The notes beneath the pieces are model-generated. The model had not been told where the DNA came from. It saw only the letters and a program-made list of their open reading frames with translations, and searched no databases. A stretch of DNA of 11,312 nt from WLJO01 sp032117595 (lineage in GTDB: Bacteria > Actinomycetota > Acidimicrobiia > Acidimicrobiales > Ilumatobacteraceae): the NCBI GenBank assembly GCA_032117595.1, contig JAULYZ010000022.1, forward strand, positions 1 to 11,312, given 5' to 3'. The translations under genes and the position numbers were made by a program. This document shows, piece after piece, positions 1 to 7,306 of the stretch. The number at the start of each line of letters is the position of its first letter. Position 1 is the stretch's first letter.

Positions 1-1427
1 ACGATCCAGTTGGAGTTGGTGGTGATCGACGAGCCCACGCCCACGCCGATGAAGCGCACGCTGGTGCGGAATTCATCGGCGAGATAGCGCGCCCGGTTGA
101 ACGCCACCTGGCTGTAGCTGCCGCCCGACGAGGTGGGCCACGGGGCACCCGGGGCCGGCGGCTCGGCCGGCAGTACGCCGGGGGATGTGCGGTACACGAG
201 GCGGTCGTAGGTGGGCACACCGTCGGTGAAGAACACGAGGGTTCCGGGAATGGACGCCGTGGTTGCGCCACTCGCTGCCCGGAACACGCGGAACAGTGCC
301 TCCTCCCAGTTGGTGGCGCCGTTCGGGACCGTTGTCCACTGACCCTGAATGGTGTTGACCGAGGCCAGCAACGCGTTCACGTCGTCCTCGTTGGTCATGT
401 CCCAGTACTTCTGCCAGTCGGTCGAGCCGATGACCCGGCTGTAGGTGTGGAAGCCGATCACCTGGATCTTGGTGGGGGTGCCCACGAGGGACTGGACGAA
501 CTGGCGCACGCCCTCGCGCACCTGGGTGATCGAGCTGCCAATCGAGTTGGACTCGTCGACCACGAGGGTGATGGTGCCGCCGCAACGGCTGCGGATCTCG
601 CTGAACGATGGAGCACCCTGCAGGCTGTTGGCGTCGATGGTGGAACGCACGGTTCCGCCCGCCGTGATGCTGATCTGGTTGATGCCACCGCCCGGGCCGG
701 AGGACCGTCCACCGCCGTTGATGGTGACCACCACGCGGTTCGCGTTCTTGTCGCTGGGATTGGTGGAGAGTTGTTCGTCGTTGATGGCATCAGCTGCGAG
801 TGGCTGGCTCACGGTGATGACCCACGAGGGGCGCGTGCAGTTGAGCGTGCTGCCCGGTGCCGAGCAGGCCGAGCCGTTCGCCACGCCGGGGACGAACGGT
901 TCTCCGCCCGGGGGACCCGGCAGGTCGCGCAGCACGATGGTGGACTCGCACTCCCAGAACGACTGGTCGGTCGACGTGCACTTGATCCGACGCAACTGGT
1001 AACGCCCCTCGCCGTTCGGTGCGAAGTTGTACGACACCCGGGTGTACGTGGTGCCGGCGGATCCCTGTGTGGACCACGCAAGCTGGATGACGTTGGAGCC
1101 GTCGGCAAGGTTGACGCCGTCACACGACGTGCTTCCGCAGGGCGTGGTCTCGGGGTCGGTGTTGACGGTTTCGGCCGACGACAGGTCGGCAGGCATCCAG
1201 AGGCTCACGCTCTGCTCGGCGCCGGCCACCGAGGTTCGACCGCGCGAGCTGCCAACCTCCCGGAAGATCACGATGATGGCGCTCGCAATGACACCACCGA
1301 TGATTCCGACGATGGCGGTGGAGATGAGCACCTCGATGAGGCTCATGCCCTCGTCGCGCCCCGAACGCCGACGCGCACGGACTCGTGCGACCCATGAGCC
1401 AGCAGGACGCTGTTGGCGGTCAGACAT
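1..1427 (-). CDS. Modular type IV prepilin with C-terminal VWA adhesion domain (3'-partial)
   Basis: The reading frame is open for 475 codons from the ATG at 1427 and runs off the left edge, so the C-terminus is missing. Residues 1-27 are a basic leader ending in Gly27. The next residues are MSLIE, with Glu32 at position +5 of the mature protein, then a hydrophobic helix (about 31-56): a type III (type IV pilin) signal for prepilin peptidase. Residues 60-280 form a Cys-containing pilin-like body (Cys97, 102, 150, 160, 188, 197, 282). From about residue 284 a VWA domain follows with a complete MIDAS metal site: DESNS (Asp291, Ser293, Ser295), Thr372 and Asp402 in FFTDG. The gene overlaps the stop of the preceding prepilin by 8 bases, suggesting translational coupling. 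Modular pilins with VWA domains are known from Gram-positive type IV pili, where they bind host or matrix proteins. A tip or minor-pilin adhesin role here is inference. The 27-residue leader is long for this class. Confidence 0.87.
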   Translation of the reverse strand, partial: MSDRQQRPAGSWVARVRARRRSGRDEGMSLIEVLISTAIVGIIGGVIASAIIVIFREVGSSRGRTSVAGAEQSVSLWMPADLSSAETVNTDPETTPCGSTSCDGVNLADGSNVIQLAWSTQGSAGTTYTRVSYNFAPNGEGRYQLRRIKCTSTDQSFWECESTIVLRDLPGPPGGEPFVPGVANGSACSAPGSTLNCTRPSWVITVSQPLAADAINDEQLSTNPSDKNANRVVVTINGGGRSSGPGGGINQISITAGGTVRSTIDANSLQGAPSFSEIRSRCGGTITLVVDESNSIGSSITQVREGVRQFVQSLVGTPTKIQVIGFHTYSRVIGSTDWQKYWDMTNEDDVNALLASVNTIQGQWTTVPNGATNWEEALFRVFRAASGATTASIPGTLVFFTDGVPTYDRLVYRTSPGVLPAEPPAPGAPWPTSSGGSYSQVAFNRARYLADEFRTSVRFIGVGVGSSITTNSNWI

Positions 1428-1872
1428 CGGACTTCACCACCTGAATGAACCGTGAGACACGACCGTTGGGGCTCGTCACCGTGATGCTCACGCGCTGGAC
1501 GAGAAGGTCGGTGAGGGTGCCCGCAGGGCAGGCCGGGCTTGCGCCGGTTCCGGCCTGCCAGGCGCCTGGAGCGGTGGGCGTTGCGCCGGGGACGAGGTAC
1601 TCCTGGGAGACCGTGGTGGTGCTGGTGCTCCACCCCTCGGTCTGGGCCGCGGCCTGTGCGTACGGGGCATAGTCGCAGGCCTTGGGCGCGCGGTTGACGC
1701 GGTCGGCGGCGTTGACGATGACGGTCTCGACGCGGGCGCCGAGGCGTGTGACCGACGAGGTCGCAATCGAGGTGATGACCGAGCTGAGCACCGAGGTGAT
1801 CACGAGCCCCATGAGCATCACGACGATGACCACCTCGATGAGGGAGAAGCCCTCATCGGAGGCAGGCGTCAC
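1420..1872 (-). CDS. Type IV prepilin-like protein, 150 aa
   Basis: This small prepilin begins at a GTG codon that overlaps the pilC stop by 4 bases (GTGA), so translation is probably coupled. The leader is eight residues ending in Gly8. Mature residues start FSLIE, with the conserved Glu13 at +5, followed by a hydrophobic helix to about residue 37. This is a textbook prepilin peptidase site. The rest is a short globular region containing only two cysteines (Cys66 and Cys115), which could form a disulphide. Length fits a minor pilin or a small major pilin. Its position between pilC and the VWA pilin suggests that it is incorporated in the same filament, perhaps as partner of the VWA pilin. 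Which of the two is the major subunit cannot be read from the sequence. Confidence 0.86.
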   Translation of the reverse strand: MTPASDEGFSLIEVVIVVMLMGLVITSVLSSVITSIATSSVTRLGARVETVIVNAADRVNRAPKACDYAPYAQAAAQTEGWSTSTTTVSQEYLVPGATPTAPGAWQAGTGASPACPAGTLTDLLVQRVSITVTSPNGRVSRFIQVVKSDV

Positions 1873-3086
1873 GGCTCTTCCTCCTTGAAACCGTTGAGCA
1901 CGCCGTACATGGCCGAGACGAGGGCAACGGCCACGAAGCCCACGGCGCCACCCACCATGAGGATCGTGAGCGGTTCGAACATCGAGGTGAATCTGCGGAT
2001 CTTCACCTCGAGCTCACGGTTGAAGTAGTCGGAGGCCGCTGCCAATTGCTCGTCGAGGGTTCCGGTCTCCTCGCCGACGGTCATCATCTGGCGGGCGGCG
2101 CCGGGGAACAGCCCCGTCTCGATGAGCGGACGTGCGAGCCCGGAACCGCTGACCATGGCGGTCCGCGCAACGTCGAGCTTCTCGAGGAACACGATGTTGC
2201 CGGTGGATTTGGAGGTGACCTCCATCGCATCGGGTAACGCCACGCCGGCCTTGGTCATCGTGGAGAGGATGAGGCAGAACCGCTCCAGGATTGAGTAGCG
2301 AACGATCTCGCCGATCATCGGTATCCGCAGGATCATCTTGTCGCGGGCCCGTTTGCCGCTCGGTGTGGTGATGATCCATGCAGCGAACAGCATCGTGAGC
2401 AGCACACCACCGACGGGGATGAACCAGAGCGTGGTGAACAGACTGGTGAAACTGAGCAGGAGCCGCGTGGCGAACGGGAGGTCGGAGCCGAGCTCGTCGA
2501 AAAGGCTCTTGAACTGCGGCAGCACGATGACGGCGAGCACGCCGATGGTGACGATGGCGAGGCCGAACACCACTGCGGGGTAGACCAGCGCCGCTACCAC
2601 CTTCGAGCGGGCCTGGATCTCGCGATCGAGGTAGGCGGTGAGCTGGTCGATGGTCTCGTCGAGGTTGCCGGTGAGTTCGGCCGACTTGAGGACACCGAGG
2701 TAGTACTTCGGGAACGCCTCGGGGTGCTCGTCGGCCGCATCGGCGAAGGTGGCACCTCCGCGCAATTTCTCGACGAGATCGGCGATCACCCGCCGGAGCA
2801 CCTTGTCGTGGGCCTCGTCGGCGATGGTCTCGAGCGAGTCGATGATGGGGATGCCCGCCCGGAGGAACACGGCCAATTGGCGGGAGAAGTGCATCAACTC
2901 GCGCTTCTTCAGCTTCTCGCTGGTGATCTGGAGATCGAGCAGCCCACGAGTGGCCTCGGAGATCTTCACCGGGAACAGGGCGTTGTCGCGCAAGTGCGAA
3001 CGGACCTCGCCGATGGTGTCTCGCTTCAGGTTGCCCTGAACGGTGGCGCCAGCCGAGTCGACGGCGACGTAGGTGAACTTGGGCAT
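1869..3086 (-). CDS. pilC: Type IV pilus inner-membrane platform protein PilC (GspF family)
   Basis: The 405-residue protein has the usual length and layout of PilC/GspF, the polytopic platform that couples the cytoplasmic ATPase to pilin extraction from the membrane. A short N-terminal region (1-60, FTYVAVDSAG) is followed by two T2SSF repeats, about 65-190 and 268-391, each opening with the family pattern (FSRQLAVFLRAGIP, and RFCLILSTMTKAGVALPDAM). The motif GEETGTLDEQL lies near 338-348. Hydrophobic segments fall at about 163-190, 221-241 and 371-394, three in all as expected. The start ATG lies 7 bases past the pilB stop, with a GAGG ribosome binding site overlapping that stop codon (TGAGG). 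It therefore follows pilB in one operon. Family assignment is secure; the choice of PilC over GspF rests on the adjacent prepilins. Confidence 0.95.
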   Translation of the reverse strand: MPKFTYVAVDSAGATVQGNLKRDTIGEVRSHLRDNALFPVKISEATRGLLDLQITSEKLKKRELMHFSRQLAVFLRAGIPIIDSLETIADEAHDKVLRRVIADLVEKLRGGATFADAADEHPEAFPKYYLGVLKSAELTGNLDETIDQLTAYLDREIQARSKVVAALVYPAVVFGLAIVTIGVLAVIVLPQFKSLFDELGSDLPFATRLLLSFTSLFTTLWFIPVGGVLLTMLFAAWIITTPSGKRARDKMILRIPMIGEIVRYSILERFCLILSTMTKAGVALPDAMEVTSKSTGNIVFLEKLDVARTAMVSGSGLARPLIETGLFPGAARQMMTVGEETGTLDEQLAAASDYFNRELEVKIRRFTSMFEPLTILMVGGAVGFVAVALVSAMYGVLNGFKEEEP

Positions 3087-3093
3087 GATGACC

Positions 3094-4839
3094 TCAGGCG
3101 GCGTACAGGGTTCGGACGACTTCGGAGATGGTGGTCACGTCGTTCTCGACGAGAGTGAGCGCTTCCTCCACAAGGGTGCGCATCCCCTGGCTCACGGCGA
3201 GACGACGCAACTCCTCCTGGGTGGCCCAACCCACGATGAGGCGCCGCAGTTCGGGGGTGACCCGAAGCAACTCGTAAACACCAATGCGGTCGCGGTAGCC
3301 GGTGCCTGCACAGAACGTGCAGCCCGCACCGCGCCAGAACTGACTCTTCGGATTGCGGCCCTCTCGGTGCCAGACGGCCATCTCCTCGGGGCCCGGCTCG
3401 TAGGGCTCCTTGCAGGCATCACAGATGCGGCGCAGGAGGCGCTGGCCGATGACGGCCACCACGGACGACGCAATGAGGAACGACTCGATGCCCATGTCGA
3501 GCATTCGGTGGAGGGCGGCGACCGAGTCGGTGCCGTGCAGCGAGGAGAGCACGAGGTGACCGGTGAGCGCGGACTGCACGGCGATTCGGGCGGTGTCGGC
3601 ATCGCGGACCTCGCCGACGAGGATCACGTCGGGGTCCTGACGCAGGATGGCCTTGAGGCCCTGGGCGAAGGTGAGCCCAGCCTGCTCGTTCGTCTGGATC
3701 TGGTTGATGCCGGGGAACACGTACTCGACGGGATCCTCGATGGTCATCACGTTCTTGCCACCCGAGTTGATGGCGCGCAGCGTTGCGTAGAGCGTGGTGG
3801 TCTTGCCGGCACCCGTGGGGCCGGCGCAGATCACCATGCCGAACGGGGCGTGAATGAGTCGTGCCCATTCCTCGTAGGTGGCTTTCGGCATACCGAGCTG
3901 GCGGAGCTCGAGCGCGGCACGGCTCTTGTCGAGGAGTCGCATGACGACTTTCTCGCCGAACACTGTGGCGAGTGACGACACGCGCACGTCCATGTCGCGG
4001 CCATCGACGGTCATGGAGAACTGGCCGTCCTGGGGCCTGCGCCGCTCGACGATGTTCATGCCGCCGAGGATCTTGTAGCGACTGACGAGTGCGGCGTGGG
4101 CCGAGAGCGGAAGGGTGAACGTGTCGACCATGTTCCCGTCGATGCGGAATCGCACCCGGATGTGGTCGTTCATCGGCTCGACGTGCACGTCGGAGGCACG
4201 GTCGCGCAGTCCCTGGGCGATGATGCGATTTGCGATCTGCACCACCGGTGCGTCGTCGTCGTCGGTCTGCTGCGCAGCGGCAAGGAGCGCCTGCGTGGAA
4301 TCACTGGCCTCGAATGCCTTGCTGAGCGCATCGATCTCGGCATCGGCTCGGTACATCCGGTCGAGGGTGCTGCCGATCTCGACTTCCATCGCAACGCTGA
4401 AGGTGACGGGAACGCTGAACTGCTTGGCAACCTCGGCGCGGTGCCTGCGGGACGGATCGCTCACAGCGACGTGGACGCCGTTGCTCTCCTGACGCAGCGG
4501 CAGGCACTTGAGATTGCGACACGCCCGCTCCTCGATGAGTGCGACGGTGCTCTCGTCGGGGGAGACCTGGCGCAGGTCGATGAGCTCGAGGCCATGCAGG
4601 GTGGCCCACGTGGACATGATGTTGGCCCGGTTTGCGTTGCGGCGTTCGGTCTTGAAGAGCAGCGCAATGAGCTCATTCTCGGTGCGCGGGTCTGCGCCGC
4701 GTGCAATCGCAAGATCGGCGGGTGAGACAGCCTCGGCGCCGACGAGTGCTGCGGCGAGTTCGTCGACCAGCGCGTCGGGGTCGCGTGACGGCTCCTTCGC
4801 CTCGGCCGATGTGGCCTGCGAGCGTCCGCGGAAAACCAT
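3094..4839 (-). CDS. pilB: Type IV pilus assembly ATPase PilB (GspE family)
   Basis: This 581-residue secretion ATPase powers pilus extension from the cytoplasmic face. An N-terminal GspE/PilB N-domain spans about 60-165. The catalytic part has Walker A GPTGAGKTT (340-348, Lys346), the Asp box TIEDPVEY (366-373), Walker B ILVGEVRD (406-413, Glu410) and the His box TGHLVLSSLHG (426-436). A four-cysteine zinc motif (Cys473, 476, 507, 510) is typical of GspE and PilB extension ATPases and is normally absent from the retraction ATPase PilT. The start is set by a purine-rich AAAGGGG site nine bases before ATG. It is the first gene of a four-gene operon with pilC and two prepilins. No pilT lies beside it. 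All catalytic motifs are intact, so the protein should be active. Confidence 0.97.
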   Translation of the reverse strand: MVFRGRSQATSAEAKEPSRDPDALVDELAAALVGAEAVSPADLAIARGADPRTENELIALLFKTERRNANRANIMSTWATLHGLELIDLRQVSPDESTVALIEERACRNLKCLPLRQESNGVHVAVSDPSRRHRAEVAKQFSVPVTFSVAMEVEIGSTLDRMYRADAEIDALSKAFEASDSTQALLAAAQQTDDDDAPVVQIANRIIAQGLRDRASDVHVEPMNDHIRVRFRIDGNMVDTFTLPLSAHAALVSRYKILGGMNIVERRRPQDGQFSMTVDGRDMDVRVSSLATVFGEKVVMRLLDKSRAALELRQLGMPKATYEEWARLIHAPFGMVICAGPTGAGKTTTLYATLRAINSGGKNVMTIEDPVEYVFPGINQIQTNEQAGLTFAQGLKAILRQDPDVILVGEVRDADTARIAVQSALTGHLVLSSLHGTDSVAALHRMLDMGIESFLIASSVVAVIGQRLLRRICDACKEPYEPGPEEMAVWHREGRNPKSQFWRGAGCTFCAGTGYRDRIGVYELLRVTPELRRLIVGWATQEELRRLAVSQGMRTLVEEALTLVENDVTTISEVVRTLYAA

Positions 4840-4848
4840 GGCTGCCAG

Positions 4849-4855
4849 CCCCTTT
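4849..4855 (-). promoter_or_regulatory. Ribosome binding site of pilB
   Basis: On the minus strand the run AAAGGGG lies nine bases before the ATG at 4839. It supports that start over the longer frame running upstream. Confidence 0.6.
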
Positions 4856-4873
4856 CGTCTCTACCCAGCCCCA

Positions 4874-4902
4874 ACAATGCCAGAGCGGGCGTGAAATTGC
4901 AA
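4874..4902 (-). promoter_or_regulatory. Weak candidate promoter of the pil operon
   Basis: On the minus strand TTGCAA (4902-4897) and CATTGT (4879-4874) are separated by exactly 17 bases and lie 35 bases before pilB. The -35 box matches consensus at 4 of 6 positions and the -10 box at 3 of 6. The spacing is good but the boxes are poor, so this is tentative. Confidence 0.28.
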
Positions 4903-4906
4903 CGAT

Positions 4907-4926
4907 GAGCAGTCGAGCGACTACTC
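4907..4926. repeat. 20-base imperfect palindrome upstream of the pil operon
   Basis: Two 9-base arms (GAGCAGTCG and CGACTACTC) are complementary at 8 of 9 positions around a 2-base centre. The palindrome covers the TAG stop of the coiled-coil gene and sits immediately upstream of the candidate pilB promoter. A 2-base centre suits a dimeric regulator's operator better than an RNA hairpin, though a relaxed hairpin acting in termination is possible. Confidence 0.4.
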
Positions 4927-5844
4927 TCGGTGGTTATCGCTCTCACTGGGCGGGGGATTACTCCCCAGATCGGCCCGGAGACGTTCGAGTTCGTGCTTCG
5001 TGGCGTAGTTCGCCGGATCCACCTCGGCCATGAGCCGCTCGAACTCCTCGGCGCGTTCGAGCTGGAGCTCGAGGTCGCTCGCCTGGTTGACCACGAGTTC
5101 GGTGGCCGTCAGGCGGTCGGCGAACCGCTGGAGGTCGTCGGCGAAGCGCTCGAGTCGGGCCGGTACGTCGCCGAGTGCGTTGAGCATGCCGATCACACCG
5201 GTGACCTGGCCGCCCATGGCCGCCAGATCGTCGGTGATGGTGGTTACCCGCTCGTCGACCGCGTTCGCCACTTGCCGACCGAGAGCAACTTGCTCGCGCA
5301 GTGCCGCCAGTTCGGTGAGGTCGCGTCGGGCATTGGACTCGACGGCATCGAGTCGCGACGACAGCACGCCGGAGGCCGAGCGGAGCGCGTCGACTCCCTC
5401 GGTGACGCGCTCGATGAGGCTGCCGACCTCCGAGCGGAAGATGTCGATCCGCTGAAGGTTGGCAACGGCTGCAGCGAGGGAGTCCTCGAGCACTCGTGCA
5501 CGTTCCTCGAGTCCAGCAAGGCGTTCCCTCGAGTTCTCGGCAGCACCCGCGAGCGCGGTCTCGGCTGCCTCGAGCCGGCGGGTGAAGTCCTCGTCCTGAC
5601 GCCTCTGCTGGCGGCGCACCACATCGAGGACGCCGACTTGTTTGCGGTAGTCGTCGCGCGCCTGCTCGGCGAGGCGGAGTACCTGCTCGGAGAGTTCGGC
5701 GCGGGCCTCGTCGAGCGCCCGTTGGAGCGACTCGTGCTGGGCTGCGACCTCCTCGATCCGTTCCTCGGCGGCGAGCAGGCGCTCGCGCGCCGTGGACGGA
5801 CGCGACTGGAGGAGCTTGCGTCGTTTGCGGTCGCCCCTCGCCAT
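4921..5844 (-). CDS. Soluble coiled-coil protein of unknown function, 307 aa
   Basis: I do not recognise this gene. A basic N-terminus (MARGDRKRRK) is followed by almost continuous predicted helix. Heptad-like stretches rich in Glu, Arg, Ala and Leu run over about 20-125 (EERIEEVAAQ, LEERARVLED) and again over about 140-290, with a break near Gly211-Gly226 (GGQVTGVIGMLNALG). The C-terminal tail is short and Pro/Ser-rich. No membrane segment, signal peptide, cysteine or enzymatic motif is seen. The frame is open further upstream, but an earlier start would overlap the oxygenase gene. I chose the ATG at 5844 because it clears that gene and has a TACGCT hexamer exactly 7 bases before it, a leaderless arrangement. 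Being next to the pil operon invites a role in filament positioning or polarity, but that is guesswork; a cytoskeletal or scaffold protein is equally possible. Confidence 0.75.
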   Translation of the reverse strand: MARGDRKRRKLLQSRPSTARERLLAAEERIEEVAAQHESLQRALDEARAELSEQVLRLAEQARDDYRKQVGVLDVVRRQQRRQDEDFTRRLEAAETALAGAAENSRERLAGLEERARVLEDSLAAAVANLQRIDIFRSEVGSLIERVTEGVDALRSASGVLSSRLDAVESNARRDLTELAALREQVALGRQVANAVDERVTTITDDLAAMGGQVTGVIGMLNALGDVPARLERFADDLQRFADRLTATELVVNQASDLELQLERAEEFERLMAEVDPANYATKHELERLRADLGSNPPPSESDNHRE

Positions 5845-5851
5845 TGCGGCG

Positions 5852-5857
5852 AGCGTA
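5852..5857 (-). promoter_or_regulatory. Leaderless-type -10 element of the coiled-coil gene
   Basis: On the minus strand TACGCT fits the actinobacterial TANNNT pattern. Seven bases then lead to the ATG at 5844, so transcription would begin at or next to the start codon. No Shine-Dalgarno sequence precedes this ATG, which agrees with a leaderless transcript. No clear -35 box was found. Confidence 0.4.
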
Positions 5858-5878
5858 ACGGCAACGGTCTGTCGAGGC

Positions 5879-5896
5879 GGGGACGGAGGTGTCCCC
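5879..5896 (-). terminator. Possible hairpin terminator after the Rieske oxygenase
   Basis: A perfect 6-base inverted repeat (GGGGAC and GTCCCC, 6-base loop) lies 21 bases past the oxygenase stop. There is no T-run after it, so it may stabilise the transcript end rather than terminate it. Confidence 0.35.
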
Positions 5897-5917
5897 GGGC
5901 TCAGGGGCTCGGGAGGC

Positions 5918-7291
5918 TCAGGGACGCTCGATCCACTGGTTGAGCAACCAGTGGAAGTGACGGATCTTGGTCTCCTGATAATTGGCGAGCGTGACACCCG
6001 GCTTCTGCATCGACCGGAGACCCCGCTGGACCTTCGGCAGGTTGAAGGTGTCCTGGTTGAACACGCGGGCGAGGTTGCCGAGTTCGGGTGCCTCGGTCCA
6101 GTCGTCGTCCTCGCCGAGCCAGTGGATCTTCACGGCCTCGGGCTTGCCCTCCTCCTCGTTGTACGGGGTGAGGTACATGCACTCCATGATCGACATGTCG
6201 TGACGGTCGCCGTAGGGACGGAACCGGTAGCAGATTCGGTTGAACGCGCCCCACGGATGGAGGTTCGGGAACAGGGTGTAGTAGATCGCCTCGTTGAACT
6301 CGGCGTCGGCCATCCGGTCGACGCGGTCGCCCACCACAGGCCGCCACATCTCGCGGCTGCCGGCAGCAGACACATCGCGTGCCGTCATCCCCTCGGGGAT
6401 GACCACGAAGGCATCCTCGTCGAGACGGCGGTCCGACATCGCGTCGAACATCTCCTGCTCGGTGGGCACCCAGTTCAGGTGCGGGCTCGGCGTGCCGTTC
6501 GGGCTGATGGCCCGGGAGAAGTTGCCCTCCCAGTCGTACTGGCTGTTGGCGTCACCGAAGCCTGCGAGCAGCTGCGGGTGCGTGGCCACCACGTGGTAGG
6601 CCTCCATGAAGGCCTCCTGCACCACTTTCCAGTTCGCCGGGAAGATGCGGGCGACGTGTGCGGTCTTCGCGCGGTTGGCGAGGTCCCAGTCCTTGAAGTG
6701 CCAGGGCAGATTGCCGAGGAAGTCCTCGAAGGGCTCGCAGTTCGGGTCCATGTTGATGAAGACGAAGCCGCCCCAGAGGCCGACCTTGACCTCGGGGAGC
6801 TGGAACTCGTCCTTGCGCTCCTCGACGTGCGGGAAGTCCCACTCGCACGGAACCTGCTTGAGGGAGCCGTTGAGGTTCCAGCAGAAGCCGTGGAAGGCGC
6901 AACGCAACTCGGTGACGTTCGCGTCCTCCTCGCGCAGGATTCGGCCGCGGTGGAGGCACACGTTCCAGAAGGCCTGGATCTTCTCGGGTGCCGAGCGCAC
7001 CACGAGGATGCTCATGTCGCAGATGTCGTAGACGAGGGTGTCGCCCACATTCGGGATGTCGTCCTCACGGCACGCCATCTGCCAGACGCGCTTCCAGAGT
7101 TTCTCCTTCTCGATCTCGTGGAACTCCCGGGACGTGTAGCGCGACACCGGCACATCGGCGTCGTCGATGAACGACCAGCTCTGCCAGCGCAGTACCTCGG
7201 GTACGGGATGCGTGTCCCGGTCCAGCAGCTCTTGATACGTGACGCCGGGGGAACGCCCCTGGCCCTTGCGGTTCGGCTCGACCACGGTCAT
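5918..7291 (-). CDS. Rieske non-haem iron oxygenase, alpha subunit, 457 aa
   Basis: This enzyme family inserts oxygen into aromatic or related substrates using electrons passed through a Rieske cluster to a mononuclear iron. The N-terminal Rieske domain holds the full [2Fe-2S] motif: Cys112-x-His114 (CLHRG) and Cys131-x2-His134 (CAFHG), spaced by 16 residues. The catalytic domain follows with NWK (220-222) and the iron-binding pattern Glu230-x2-His233-x4-His238 (EAYHVVATH); Asp414 (FNQDTF) is the likely third ligand. Length is normal for an alpha subunit. The start at 7291 has a strong AGGGGGA site eight bases upstream that overlaps the stop of the preceding small gene; a longer frame upstream would overlap that gene. 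No beta subunit, ferredoxin or reductase is present, so electron partners must lie elsewhere. The substrate cannot be told from sequence. Confidence 0.94.
   Translation of the reverse strand: MTVVEPNRKGQGRSPGVTYQELLDRDTHPVPEVLRWQSWSFIDDADVPVSRYTSREFHEIEKEKLWKRVWQMACREDDIPNVGDTLVYDICDMSILVVRSAPEKIQAFWNVCLHRGRILREEDANVTELRCAFHGFCWNLNGSLKQVPCEWDFPHVEERKDEFQLPEVKVGLWGGFVFINMDPNCEPFEDFLGNLPWHFKDWDLANRAKTAHVARIFPANWKVVQEAFMEAYHVVATHPQLLAGFGDANSQYDWEGNFSRAISPNGTPSPHLNWVPTEQEMFDAMSDRRLDEDAFVVIPEGMTARDVSAAGSREMWRPVVGDRVDRMADAEFNEAIYYTLFPNLHPWGAFNRICYRFRPYGDRHDMSIMECMYLTPYNEEEGKPEAVKIHWLGEDDDWTEAPELGNLARVFNQDTFNLPKVQRGLRSMQKPGVTLANYQETKIRHFHWLLNQWIERP
5933..5954. repeat. Perfect 9-base inverted repeat inside the 3' end of the Rieske gene
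   Basis: The arms CCACTGGTT (5933-5941) and AACCAGTGG (5946-5954) are exact reverse complements with a 4-base loop. They encode part of the oxygenase C-terminus (HWLLNQW) and end 12 bases before its stop codon. It would form a stable mRNA hairpin just before the stop. Confidence 0.7.
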
Positions 7292-7299
7292 GTGAGTAG

Positions 7300-7306
7300 T
7301 CCCCCT
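7300..7306 (-). promoter_or_regulatory. Ribosome binding site of the Rieske oxygenase gene
   Basis: On the minus strand AGGGGGA lies eight bases before the ATG at 7291 and begins within the TGA stop of the upstream small gene. The overlap suggests coupled translation and decides the oxygenase start. Confidence 0.7.

Noticed and set aside
447..1397. Plus-strand open frame of 316 codons opposite the VWA prepilin
   Set aside because: The minus strand encodes a prepilin signal and a full MIDAS; the plus frame has Asp/Gly/Arg-rich composition typical of antisense shadows.
3073..3975. Plus-strand open frame of 300 codons opposite pilB
   Set aside because: Antisense to all PilB catalytic motifs, with no motif of its own.
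5845..5997. 51-codon upstream extension of the coiled-coil gene
   Set aside because: It would overlap the end of the Rieske gene and is Pro/Ser-rich, unlike the helical protein that follows.
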